From the NCBI GenBank assembly GCA_033032865.1, contig JAWHQI010000277.1, positions 652,501 through 716,500 of the forward strand: a stretch of DNA of 64,000 nucleotides. Reading direction: 5' to 3'. The notes under the pieces are model-generated. The model was given only the letters and a program-made list of their open reading frames with translations. It ran no database searches and had not been told where the DNA came from. Of this stretch, positions 39,001 through 45,612 are shown one piece after another. Made by a program: the position numbers and the translations under genes. The first letter of the stretch is position 1. The number at the start of each line of letters is the position of its first letter. The stretch is from Dactylorhiza incarnata (taxonomy: Eukaryota > Streptophyta > Magnoliopsida > Asparagales > Orchidaceae).

Positions 39001-39662
39001 ATAAACAACATGTAACTTAGTGGTAAATAATTGAGAAATTGATGTTTAGTATATGTAAATATACCCGATTTCAGCGAACGCTTATGAGTGTTAAAATTGC
39101 TTTGCAGAGAAAACTACCATCTCCAGGGTTTGAAGTCGAGATTGTGCTTGCAGAGTACGACAGTACTTCTCCCCGTCGACCTTCTCATCCGCCTCCCAGC
39201 AATGAAACGGGTGGGGGCACGGGGTCAGTAAGCATCCCAATTGGAGAAGGTAACACGGCACTTTCTACAAACCTGAATAAAGATTCGCCGAGCAAGGATG
39301 ATGTCTTTTCCGACAGCGAAGCTGAAGATGGAGGTTCCTCGAGAGGCAAATCATCCCAGCCCCTCGTCGGCGCACCTCGAGAAGGATCTGAAAAAGAAGC
39401 ATTGTCGGAAGATTCATCACCAAACATTACCGGCGGAATTGAACAGGTCTCCCTGAAAACTGAGGGAGCTACAACTGCTGCTGCCGCCGCCGCCGCCACT
39501 CCCCCTCCAACTAAAGCTCAAGAACCAAAAACTGAGGACAATAAGAGCTCCTCGCAATTTCAAGTTCCGGAATTGGAGTCTACGGGTACAAGTGAATTCA
39601 AGGCCATTGCGGCGGACGCTTCGGTCTTTTCTTTTGGCGACGAGGACTATGAAAGTGAGTAG
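7200..39662 (+). CDS. PTEN2: PTEN2-type phosphatase/C2 protein, C-terminal 402 codons in 8 exons (5' exons outside window)
   Basis: Eight exons join in frame: 7200-7376, 7473-7559, 7644-7708, 7806-7882, 8584-8630, 16541-16671, 36561-36630 and 39108-39662, 1209 nt including the TAG stop. All introns are GT-AG. The product is a dual-specificity/phosphoinositide phosphatase of the PTEN family. It carries the FDDHNCPP acidic loop, the P-loop [10 protein letters not shown] with the catalytic Cys and Arg, then the C2 domain ([27 protein letters not shown]) and an acidic tail ending [11 protein letters not shown]. The Met-Ala in the P-loop, where animal PTEN has Lys-Gly, is as I recall from Arabidopsis PTEN2A/2B. 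The family dephosphorylates 3-phosphoinositides at membranes. The first readable exon starts mid-protein ([10 protein letters not shown]) behind a good acceptor, and roughly 200 N-terminal residues typical of plant PTEN2 are absent, so the earlier exons should lie upstream of position 1. No stop or frameshift is visible, so the gene looks intact despite two introns of 7.9 and 19.9 kb filled with retroelements. Confidence 0.93.
7473..7559 (+). CDS. PTEN2: PTEN2 exon b
   Basis: This exon has 29 codons ([16 protein letters not shown]...VLPSQI) between acceptor TTTCAG and donor GTTAGT. It continues the phosphatase domain; the [15 protein letters not shown] stretch matches the loop that closes over the active site in this family. 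Confidence 0.92.
7644..7708 (+). CDS. PTEN2: PTEN2 exon c
   Basis: It encodes [21 protein letters not shown] plus the first two bases of an Arg codon completed by the next exon. The acceptor is TTTTTTCAG and the donor GTAATT. Confidence 0.92.
7806..7882 (+). CDS. PTEN2: PTEN2 exon d: phosphatase/C2 linker
   Basis: It encodes [20 protein letters not shown] and ISNHN, and ends with the first base of a Gly codon. The acceptor is TTTTCAG and the donor GTATTG. This is the start of the C2 region in plant PTEN2. Confidence 0.92.
8584..8630 (+). CDS. PTEN2: PTEN2 47-nt mini-exon e
   Basis: It encodes [15 protein letters not shown] after completing the split Gly codon. The acceptor is CTGTCCAG and the donor GTATGT. 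It is short enough to be missed by gene finders but is required to keep the frame between exons d and f. Confidence 0.9.
8826..8890 (+). repeat. short tandem duplication in PTEN2 intron
   Basis: A unit of CAGATGTTGGCAACATGT type occurs about two and a half times in direct repeat just before an AT-rich stretch (8900-9425) that holds nothing else recognisable. Confidence 0.6.
9426..9544 (-). mobile_element. 5S rRNA / LINE-tail chimeric retroposon (SINE-like)
   Basis: The insertion is flanked by a perfect 12-bp target-site duplication TGCGAGTTTGCT (9414-9425 and 9545-9556). Read on the minus strand it begins with the 3' part of plant 5S rRNA (GCGTGCTTGGGCGAGATTAG through CTCCTGAGAAGTCCTCGTG) and then joins a tail containing CCCCACTATAGTGGGATAAA and ending in GTTGTTGTT. 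The tail matches the 3' end of the LINE at 17880-18181. A 5S head with a LINE 3' tail and a long duplication is the hallmark of LINE-mediated template switching or of a 5S-derived SINE (SINE3-like). Confidence 0.8.
9795..10227 (-). repeat. 3' LTR of the intronic Gypsy element
   Basis: It has TGTTATGG at one end and CCATAACA at the other. It aligns along its whole length with 15681-16104, for example the CTTGGAAATCT, GGCTCA and TTCATTCATTTCA blocks, but with many differences, which indicates an old insertion. Confidence 0.72.
10420..12600 (-). pseudogene. Gypsy integrase remnant split by a solo LTR
   Basis: Minus-strand 12586-12398 shows the zinc-binding part ([19 protein letters not shown]). 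Next come a [15 protein letters not shown] core and a [11 protein letters not shown] motif near 12150. The reading then jumps across 12126-11018 to the [24 protein letters not shown] and QTTPF-like core remainder (about 11010-10830), and to the C-terminal barrel ([16 protein letters not shown], 10714-10505). The interruption places the insertion inside the integrase core. Confidence 0.68.
11018..12126. mobile_element. solo LTR nested in the Gypsy integrase
   Basis: The 1109-bp segment starts TGATGCATCC and ends CCTACATCA, and is flanked by the 5-bp duplication TTATC (11013-11017 and 12127-12131). Host integrase coding similarity stops at one edge and resumes at the other. No internal domain or second LTR is present, so it is the product of LTR-LTR recombination. 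The family is not recognised. Confidence 0.7.
12800..13960 (-). pseudogene. Gypsy reverse transcriptase remnant
   Basis: Minus-strand 13718-13536 reads [25 protein letters not shown] sequence followed by [19 protein letters not shown], the plant Gypsy RT core. The catalytic box is recognisable just after as FFDDIF (about 13525-13505). Flanking frames carry stops. Confidence 0.72.
14290..15020 (-). pseudogene. Gypsy gag remnant
   Basis: The minus-strand segment 15012-14803 reads [20 protein letters not shown] then [16 protein letters not shown], the Retrotrans_gag pattern of plant Gypsy elements (GELxxLRQTGSVxEYxxxFExLL). Following frames are broken. A 23-C run (14707-14729) lies inside it. 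Confidence 0.65.
15681..16104 (-). repeat. 5' LTR of the intronic Gypsy element
   Basis: Partner of 9795-10227. Its left end TGTTATGG abuts a Met-tRNA-like primer-binding site (minus strand TGATATCAAAGC). The right end CATAATA has lost the canonical terminal CA of the plus strand by one substitution. Confidence 0.7.
16541..16671 (+). CDS. PTEN2: PTEN2 exon f: C2 domain core
   Basis: It encodes [20 protein letters not shown] to [14 protein letters not shown], ending with TG of a split Cys codon. The acceptor is GTCTTTCCAG and the donor GTATGT. It is separated from exon e by a 7.9-kb intron and from exon g by a 19.9-kb intron. Confidence 0.93.
16672..17668. other. PTEN2 intron, no recognisable element
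   Basis: A G-rich, GTGGAGGA/GTAGATC-containing stretch (16760-17200) is followed by T-rich sequence. I could not identify a coding domain or element ends. Confidence 0.4.
17669..19957. repeat. probable old Gypsy LTR/UTR sequence
   Basis: Blocks such as CATGTCTCTATGTTGG-ACAAC and GGGGCCTAGTATGC (about 18537-18585) are shared with 42215-42260, which lies inside a Tekay/Del-like LTR. No coding domain is visible. A LINE 3' end (17880-18181) is inserted in it. Boundaries are approximate; TGTAATACTCC at about 17669 may be an LTR edge. Confidence 0.35.
17880..18181 (-). mobile_element. 5'-truncated plant L1-type LINE (3' end only)
   Basis: The minus strand encodes the extreme C-terminus of a plant LINE reverse-transcriptase ORF ([46 protein letters not shown] and [10 protein letters not shown]). 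It ends with a tail containing CCCACTATAGTGG-like sequence and (GTT)n. An 8-bp duplication CATTGTTT flanks it (17872-17879 and 18182-18189). It is dead on arrival, about 300 bp. The tail is shared with the chimera at 9426-9544. Confidence 0.85.
20857..21085. repeat. degenerate tandem repeat, about 70-80 bp unit
   Basis: GATGAGA..AAAATTCATCATCCC-type units occur four times with spacers. Each unit contains an inverted GATGA...TCATC pair, so each could fold into a short hairpin. Confidence 0.7.
21735..21990. repeat. tandem hairpin repeat, about 90-100 bp unit
   Basis: Three imperfect copies each contain TTTTAATATTACACGCC, an inverted pair CGCCCTC...GAGGGCG, and CCTCCAGCTCAG. Related CGCCCT/AGGGCGTG motifs continue on the other side of the nested element (30770-30905), just before a TATA-like CTATAAATAGAGG. 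This suggests LTR U3 repeats. Confidence 0.7.
22028..23382 (-). repeat. 3' LTR of the young gag-only element
   Basis: It is 1355 bp and ends GCTCCAACA. Its outer edge reads TATTGG where the partner has TGTTGG, so the terminal TG is lost on this strand. It contains short perfect inverted repeats, TGTCGGAATTTCCGACA and several TGTCGCCTGGGCGACA copies (22803-23079). Confidence 0.92.
22803..23079. repeat. palindrome array in LTR (copied at 30174-30450)
   Basis: The array comprises TGTCGGAATTTCCGACA, CTGTCGGAATTTTCCGACAG, GATGTCGGATTTCYGACATC and five copies of the 16-bp palindrome TGTCGCCTGGGCGACA, four of them in near-perfect 21-22-bp tandem. The second LTR carries the same array. Confidence 0.85.
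23383..23760 (-). other. polypurine-tract cluster beside the 3' LTR
   Basis: CTCCCCCTTTTGGTAATAAC immediately follows the LTR. CTCCCCCTAAAT or CTCCCCCTTTTG recurs about eight times up to 23760. On the coding strand these are AGGGGGAG tracts. The tract touching the LTR is the likely plus-strand primer; the others resemble the multiple PPT-like repeats near the 3' end of SIRE-type elements, including 55740-56085 here. Confidence 0.75.
23761..27804. other. AT-rich non-coding interior of the young element
   Basis: Four kilobases where pol would be expected show no recognisable domain. There are A/T-rich direct repeats at 24950-25200 (TTTTTGAATTTTGA...TAGTTGATTTTTCATAAT) and a small GC-rich island with repeated GCTAGCG (25285-25320). 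Confidence 0.7.
27805..29349 (-). pseudogene. gag of the young LTR element, one in-frame stop
   Basis: Translation from the ATG at 29349 ([20 protein letters not shown]...) runs in frame to WVPK at 27805 and is broken only by TGA at 29202-29200, codon 50, where SIRE-like gags have Trp. An internal ATG at 29184 would give 459 residues. The sequence shows the gag core ([17 protein letters not shown]... [10 protein letters not shown]), an acidic segment with an internal duplication of [13 protein letters not shown] type (28905-29010), and a long Lys/Asn/His-rich C-terminus. I see no CCHC knuckle. The WVPK terminal motif is shared with the other gags in the window. The single G-to-A change may post-date insertion. 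Confidence 0.8.
29385..29396 (-). other. primer-binding site (initiator Met tRNA type)
   Basis: Minus strand TGGTATCAGAGG lies two bases inside the 5' LTR (29399-30753). It matches the usual plant TGGTATCAGAGC except for the last base. Confidence 0.85.
29399..30753 (-). repeat. 5' LTR of the young gag-only element
   Basis: It is 1355 bp, from TGTTGGATCTTACGG to GCTCCAACA. It matches 22028-23382 except at the terminal dinucleotide and at one C/T difference in GGATTTCCGACATC. It carries the conserved TTAGAGGGGGGGTGAATAAG block near its inner edge. Confidence 0.92.
30759..31837 (+). repeat. probable Gypsy LTR, right part (U3 end, R, U5)
   Basis: Continuation of 19958-22027 after the nested element. 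It contains CTATAAATAGAGG at about 30923, then T-rich sequence and an end resembling Athila-type LTR 3' ends (AAGCCTCGTGGAATACAACAC followed by ACGTATCA at 31830-31837). Without the insertion the LTR would be about 3.1 kb. Confidence 0.45.
32730..33010. repeat. palindromic GATCGTTGATCGT repeat inside the Copia remnant
   Basis: Many overlapping copies of ATCGTTGATC/TCGATCAACGATC occur, including the 14-bp palindrome TCAACGATCGTTGA at 32928-32941. It sits in the gag region before the zinc knuckle and has no coding sense. Confidence 0.75.
34880..35560 (+). pseudogene. Copia reverse transcriptase remnant
   Basis: Motifs in order, in shifting frames: [59 protein letters not shown] and [20 protein letters not shown]. 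This is the classical Copia RT_2 (RVT_2) layout. The expected YVDD box appears as a decayed INDIIF near 35480. Confidence 0.75.
36045..36076. repeat. C32 homopolymer
   Basis: Thirty-two consecutive C residues lie in the 19.9-kb PTEN2 intron, after the Copia remnant. This is the longest of five G/C homopolymers in the window. Confidence 0.9.
36561..36630 (+). CDS. PTEN2: PTEN2 exon g
   Basis: It completes the Cys codon and encodes [23 protein letters not shown]. The acceptor is ACACCTTCAG and the donor GTATTA. It is a 70-nt exon stranded between two retroelement-filled introns. Confidence 0.92.
36936..37296 (-). repeat. 3' LTR of the small LTR element
   Basis: It is 361 bp and includes a TTATATAGGGAGGAG promoter-like block and an AATTAATTAATA stretch. 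It pairs with 38367-38727. Confidence 0.85.
38367..38727 (-). repeat. 5' LTR of the small LTR element
   Basis: It is 361 bp, the partner of 36936-37296, with substitutions such as ACGGG/ATGGG, GGACGCC/GGCCGCC and AAGCGGATG/AGGCGGATG. The flanking interior on the primer side reads ATGGTTCGACCTGCC on the minus strand, not a clear primer-binding site. Confidence 0.82.
39108..39662 (+). CDS. PTEN2: PTEN2 terminal exon h with stop
   Basis: It encodes [18 protein letters not shown], which completes the C2 domain, followed by a low-complexity acidic/Ser/Ala-rich tail including a run of Ala and a run of Pro. It ends [15 protein letters not shown] then TAG at 39660-39662. The acceptor is GCTTTGCAG. 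Tail sequence is poorly conserved in the family except for the DDVFSD and SVFSFGDED motifs, both present here. Confidence 0.93.
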   Translation, partial: RKLPSPGFEVEIVLAEYDSTSPRRPSHPPPSNETGGGTGSVSIPIGEGNTALSTNLNKDSPSKDDVFSDSEAEDGGSSRGKSSQPLVGAPREGSEKEALSEDSSPNITGGIEQVSLKTEGATTAAAAAAATPPPTKAQEPKTEDNKSSSQFQVPELESTGTSEFKAIAADASVFSFGDEDYESE

Positions 39663-40140
39663 CCAAATGTTCAAATTTGTAGATAAAAGGATTATAAGGT
39701 AAGATAGGTTGTATTTGGGACGGACGGACGCTGCTGAAGAAGTTGATGACTCGTGATGTTTGCGAAATTTGTTCATTCTTGCATTTACATGTGGATGGAA
39801 TTTCTTTCTATCTTAATCATGTTCTGAAGTCATATTTTCTGCTTTGGTTTTCCTTGGATTGTTTTCGGTTGCAGAACTACTGCCTAAATCTCTTGACAGG
39901 GAGCATGGATTCGCTATTAAGTCCTATTTGGCTTCATACAATATCTGGAATAAAGAAGCTTTTACATGTTGATGCTCATGAACTGTTGTATTCTCAATAT
40001 TTCTTCCAGATATTTGATATTTCCTGCTCTGCTTTTGTCCAATTTTTTCTTGCTTTCCACTCGGGCTTCGCACATATTGGTAATAAAGATGATAAAATAC
40101 TAATGCTCATTTAACTAATGGAAACAAAAAAAAATTAGTT
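39663..40140 (+). other. PTEN2 3' untranslated region and flank
   Basis: Sequence immediately after the PTEN2 stop. It is T-rich, and AATAAAG at 39949 is a plausible polyadenylation signal. The exact 3' end cannot be fixed without transcripts. Confidence 0.4.
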
Positions 40141-40589
40141 TCCCGTGAGTACCTCTTAAATATAAAATGTGGTGTGTAAAAATCATATCACAATTTAGTT
40201 TTATTTTCTAATATAATGAGACAGTTGCGATGATTTTGTTAGTGTATTTTTTAGTATATTATATTATAGTATATTAGAGCCCGTTCGTTTTCACGGAATT
40301 GAAGTCTTGGAATTGGAATCCGATGACAAATACCAATTACGTCGTTTGGTTTTTAGGTAGTTTTGAGAATTAGAATTTGAGTTGAATATTATGAAATTAA
40401 TTTTAGCTTAAACACAAAATCTAGATGTACATATCGGAACTGGGAGAGTTTGGCTCACTAAAGTTACTCTCAATAAAAAAAAGGAGCAATGACTCCTTAA
40501 CTGTGCTTCCCGTTTCTCATCGATATTTTGACTCGCTAGAGCTCCTCCACTTTTCAGCAGTGACTTACAATCTTCTAATGATTCAGCAG

Positions 40590-40850
40590 TGACGCGCATA
40601 TTTTAGCCCTAACGCGCGTTTTTTTCGCCCGAAACACATTTTTGGCCTGGGCGTGAGTTTTTTCACCCGAGCGCGCGTGTTTTTCGCCCAGGCGTATGTT
40701 TTTCGCCCGGATGAGCGTTTTTTCGCCCCGACGCGTTTTTTTTGCCCGGGCGCGCATTTTTCGCCCGGGTGTGCGTATTGTCGCCCGGGCGCGCGTATTG
40801 TTGCCCGGGCACGCGCATTGTCGCCCAGGCGCCTTGTTGACTGCATTTTT
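40590..40850. repeat. GC-rich tandem repeat with CGCCCGGGCG core
   Basis: About ten imperfect units of roughly 22 bp of the type GCGCGTTTTTTCGCCCGGGC occur in tandem. Each holds a small palindrome. The block stands in AT-rich intergenic DNA and may be the U3 of an unrecognised LTR; a (TA)n tract follows at about 40955. Confidence 0.75.
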
Positions 40851-41994
40851 TATCAGATCTTGTAGAGAAGAAGAGAAGAGAGAACAGGAAAGAGCAAATA
40901 GATGAGAGAGAAAAAAAAGTCTTGCAACTGCTACCAATCAGCCTTTTGTATCATATATATATATATATATCAAAAATAAAGAACAATTGCTTACCAAGTC
41001 GGCTTCACCCAGGAATAAAAGCCTTCTATATTCAAATCTCAACGACTATAATTAAACCTGGGTTCTTATCTTGATTTGTTCAAGATGTTTTCAAATTTTA
41101 TTTGCATAGAAGTCGTCACATAATTTCTTGAACTTTGACATCGTGTCGACGTGAATTGAGATATATACATATAGTAAGTATATTTTTGTGTACGTCTTTA
41201 TACTTATGATCTAATATCTCTTTAGAACAATCTCGACACAAGGAGTAGTATAGCTGTGAATCTTCATGTGATGTTAGCTAGTCAGAGCATAAACAAAACT
41301 TCTTGGATCTAAGCAGACGTACATTGAGATTGAGTTGAGAAGAGAATGTCTCTCTCTATATATATACATATTGAAGCTTTGACTTCTATTTTACAGACCT
41401 TGATGCATGGCTGCAGATATTAGTTTATAATCAAATCATAAAATAAGACTACTCAGAGTACATCGACATGTCCCCTGCATAATACTTGTCGTACGTCGAC
41501 TTCTTCCTTAAGTATATCTCGACATACGTTGGCATCCCCTCATAAAAGACTATCTGTAGAGTTGCCAACGTTTTGCATTTTTAAGTTGTTTAGCAATGCT
41601 TTGACTACTTAATAACAGCGATCTTTTAGGTATTCCTAGCTACAATTTTGTCTTTATGCAAACGATAACACAAGACTTAATTTATCTATAATAACTTGAT
41701 ATATCTTCTCCCAACAACAATATTATCAGTAAAATGATATATAATCAACCTTTATAAAAACTAAATATCTAGCACAACGAAAACTGGAAACATAACCCAA
41801 AAATTGTCCATATTCTATCATAAAGTATCAAAAGAGTCTTTGGCCTTATGGCCTTACAAGCATATCAACATTCCAAAATATGTAAAATCTTAAGCTACCT
41901 CGGCTCGCGGGCGGGCAAAATATGCAAAAGAAAATACAATGAGAGGAGAGAGAGAAAGGAAACACTTCATGATTCTTGTCTTTTATAGTCGGCT
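40851..41994. other. intergenic, no recognisable gene or element
   Basis: AT-rich sequence with short TA and CT microsatellites (about 40955 and 41350). No conserved domain was seen. Confidence 0.4.
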
Positions 41995-43312
41995 AGTGCA
42001 CTCCAGCATCGAAGCATTGCCCTGCAACCAAATCAGCAAAAGTGGTACATGATGGACAGATATGAGCTAACCACGACTACATAACAACCCCACTCCTCTC
42101 GTTCGTCCTATCAGACCCTGATGAACTATATCACCCTGCAAGTCAGCACTTCATGTGCAAATGAAAAATATATAAATAAGCATATCAAGATCTAGCCTAC
42201 ATATCGCAAACATCAATCATGTCTCTTTGTTGAGCATCAAATCAAAGGGGTCTATCATGCAACAAGTATACAATCGGGTTTTACCCAGGACACCCAAATC
42301 ACATGTATGAGTCTAATAGACCATCAAACACAATTACATCACGCACAAGCAATCTACTCAAAATGATCTATAATTCATAGCATATAACATATATGGAGGC
42401 AACATCTCCTATATAGTCTCCATGACTACGACCCCTATATCATAATAGCTCAAAGCTTGCTCGTAAGCATCTGGAGTAAAGTCTCATTGCATATACGGCA
42501 ACATCATGCACAAAGTCGCATGGCCTTATTGGAGACAATACACACGAATTCCCAACACCTCTGGGACACTACCCAACTCATTTACGATTATGAGTAAATA
42601 CACCTGACCTTATACGATGACAATACTCACAAATTCACTCAATGTTACATTCATAACACTTCTAAGTATAACAACGTATAAATTCACAATGCCTCGTCTA
42701 TGACAACATCAATATGTAATATCCAAAAGTCATGACACATTCAATAATCTATTCACTAGTATACATTATATCTCAGCGTTGCATTCAATATTAGGATTCT
42801 CTTGTGCTTTCCTTGCCCTAAACTCAACATATGTTATTCTCACAGAAAATTGGCGCCAATACGGCACTATGGAAATCCTAAAGGCAATGTCTATTAATCA
42901 TCAACAAATCGGGCAACGAGCCTCGATTTTGGATTCACCCTCAATGCCTAATTCATTAATCGATACCGAATTTCTAATGCAATGATATCGGGGACGTAAT
43001 CCCATACCCTGATGGTTCACAATGAACCATGGCCACCCCAACCCTCTAATTAGAGGCACCAGGTACCACAAATCACAACATTCAAAGCATTAAAGAAGAG
43101 ATGCAATACATGCATCCTAAAAACCGGGAAGAGAGTTGTTTCCTTCTTGGATTTCCTTCACACCATGAAAAAGTTGAAATGAAAGGATGAAGATGAGTGC
43201 CCATAAATCCTCTTCGCGTACATGGTCTCGGATCGTCAATCGGAACTTCGAATCGTCTCAAATGGCGGAAGTGACATCCTTCCTCATCTTCCTCTTCTTT
43301 CTCACTAACCTA

Positions 43313-43372
<60 letters not shown>

Positions 43373-43837
43373 GCTTGAATCAAATGACCCCAAACTAGCC
43401 TCCAAAACGACCTAAAGCAACCAGCAAAAGACCTCCTTCGGATATCAAGGATCTAGATCAAACAGATCAGAAAATGCACTTAAAATCTGTTTATAGTTCC
43501 GCACATGGCTTGGTACACAACCATGTGTCAGGTCATATAGCTATCAGGATAAAAATTTGCACACTGCTGAAAAACTGGGCTTGTACACGGCCAAGGACAC
43601 GGCTTGGTCCTAGGTCGTGTGGCCTGACACAGCTCTCTACCCACCCGTATAAAATTATTAAATCAGGTTGTGTACGTCTCAGAAAAACTTTGTACACGAC
43701 TTAGACACGGCCCTGTAGAGCCTCTTTGGCTCTAAATTACCTCCAAAGCACCCAATCAGCCCCAGTCTCCATGGGACTTCCCTAAGACTCTTAGGTCTCT
43801 CATGACTTCTTTTATTTTGGATTTTGTGTGTGTTACA
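41995..43837 (-). repeat. probable Gypsy (Tekay/Del-like) LTR
   Basis: The minus strand from 43837 starts TGTAACACACACAAAATCC. Further in, it contains CCCGGTTTTTAGGATGCATG and TTGCATCTCTTCTTTAATGC, blocks I associate with Del/Tekay chromovirus LTRs. No internal domain is adjacent, so it is a solo or truncated LTR. The left edge is uncertain. Confidence 0.45.
43315..43364. repeat. (GA)n microsatellite
   Basis: About 25 GA units, nearly perfect, within the Tekay-like LTR. Confidence 0.95.
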
Positions 43838-43845
43838 GACCGAGA

Positions 43846-44580
43846 TGTTAGCTGATCTTTAACCGTCCGTTTGTTGATCTTTGACCAAGCGGTTAGCTGA
43901 TCTTTGATTGAGTTGTTAGTTGATCTTTGACTGACTTTTAGTTGATCTTTGATCGATTATTAGTTGATCTTTGACCCAAAAAGTCAACTAACAGAAGAGG
44001 CGTTGTAGAGAAGAGAAGAAATTAAAGTCGTTGCAGAATAAGACAACATTTCCCGAAAAAAGAAATGATCATACTTTTATGGGATTTGATCAGGAAAGAA
44101 ATGAAATAGAAAAGATATACATATATATATATATCCAACAAGAAAGAAGAAACTCATATCTCCTCCTCCAGAACTCTATAGCAAGCCTAGTCGACAATCT
44201 CTTCTCTCACTCTTTCATTTTGTAGCTTTTCTCAGGAAGTTGTGTCTCTCTACTCTCTTGAGACACAATAAGTTTTCACAACTAAATCTTTACTCACACA
44301 AGCTGTAAAGGGTTACAAGTGTCTCCCTTCAAAAGAGCTGAGCAGGGTTGGAATCCCCAATAGAAAAGATTCGTTGGGTTGGAGTCTCCCGTAAAAAAGA
44401 TTCGTCATCTTGGTTAAGGCAGTGCTAGACCACATATGTGGAAGAGGGGCATACCCAGTTGATTGAGGGACCTCTATAAAAAACATTGTGTTATCTGAAT
44501 GATTGCTCTATAATTTTAGCTTTGCATTCCTGCCCTTCATTTATTTTGTTATTTGTTTCTTATGTGTGCTTTGTGTTAAG
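43846..44580 (+). repeat. probable Copia LTR remnant
   Basis: It begins TGTTAGCTGATCTTT, followed by five direct copies of a TTAGTTGATCTTTGAC-type unit of about 28-30 bp (43846-43985). It then has R/U5-like sequence (GAATCCCCAATAGAAAAGAT). No second LTR or TSD was identified. Confidence 0.4.
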
Positions 44581-45612
44581 GTTTTTTGTGATTTAAGCCT
44601 ACAGCGGAAGGGAAAAAAAAGATGGTAATTGGAGGTAATTTAAAAGTTGAACTTTGAGATGATTCATGATGGTTATGGAATGAGGAATAGATGATCTTAC
44701 AATAGCAAACACATCCTAAAAAAATACAAAGAACCTTTAGTATATACAAAAGTAAAACCGCCCAATATAAAATAGATACTCTTTTGCTTACAAGTATAGA
44801 AAAAATTTCCTCCAAAGATTTAAGGTGATTGTAGAAGAGAGTTTGATCGTGTAACATAGAATGTGCGGCACTAGAAAAGAGATCTAAAAAGCTTGATCAA
44901 ATAGATGCATTAATGTGCAGATAATAGTATCATTAATACATATGAAGGCATTAAAGAGAGATGAAATTGCATCCCAAGAAGTTATTAAATATTTTGGAGA
45001 GCAGAATAAAGAGAACAAGTGGGTGTATAATATCGGATGATTGAAAAGGCAAAAACTGAAATTAACTTTGAAGCACATGCACTAAGGTAATAACTTAGTA
45101 ATAATCATAAAATAGCTACTGAAATTTGAAGAGTTATGAAGGAATTTGTAGTGGATTGGTTAACAAATCTTTTAAACAAAATTTGGAATTCTAAGTTTCA
45201 AATGATTAGAAAAGAAGCACTTTGGTGCCAATATTTAAGAACTAAGAAGATGTCCCAGATTGTGTTAAGCATAAACTTGAAGATAAGGGAAGAGTTATAT
45301 AGCATAAACTTCGAATTCTTATTTTGTCAATTTCAAGTAAACAGTTGATCTACAATAGAAGCTATTTGTGTTGTAGGTCTCTCACTTTGTTATGACAGGA
45401 TTGTTGACAGCAAAGGTTGAACAAAATTCAAATGCAAAATGATTGTAAAGAACTGCCTAAGAAAACATTCTAAAGAAAGTGATGGGATAAAATTATCTAT
45501 TTGTAATGTAGATGCACAGAATGCATTATCAAGCCATCATAGCACTCCTAAGCCAACAGCTGAGGTCAAAATTGGTTGAATTTCACATATGTATCAATCC
45601 AAAATGATCCAC
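44581..45612. other. intergenic between repeat block and PPR gene
   Basis: No open frame here has recognisable similarity. It is downstream of the PPR gene and presumably holds its 3' UTR near 45600. Confidence 0.4.

Noticed and set aside
40276..40440. Possible MITE start (GAGCCCGTTCGTTTTCACGG)
   Set aside because: No matching inverted end or target duplication could be found.
40583..40937. Arg/Ala-rich open frames on both strands
   Set aside because: They translate a 22-bp tandem repeat and have no independent support.
44576..44857. 93-codon minus-strand frame with hydrophobic stretch
   Set aside because: No similarity recognised, AT-rich composition, overlaps the edge of an LTR-like segment; treated as chance.
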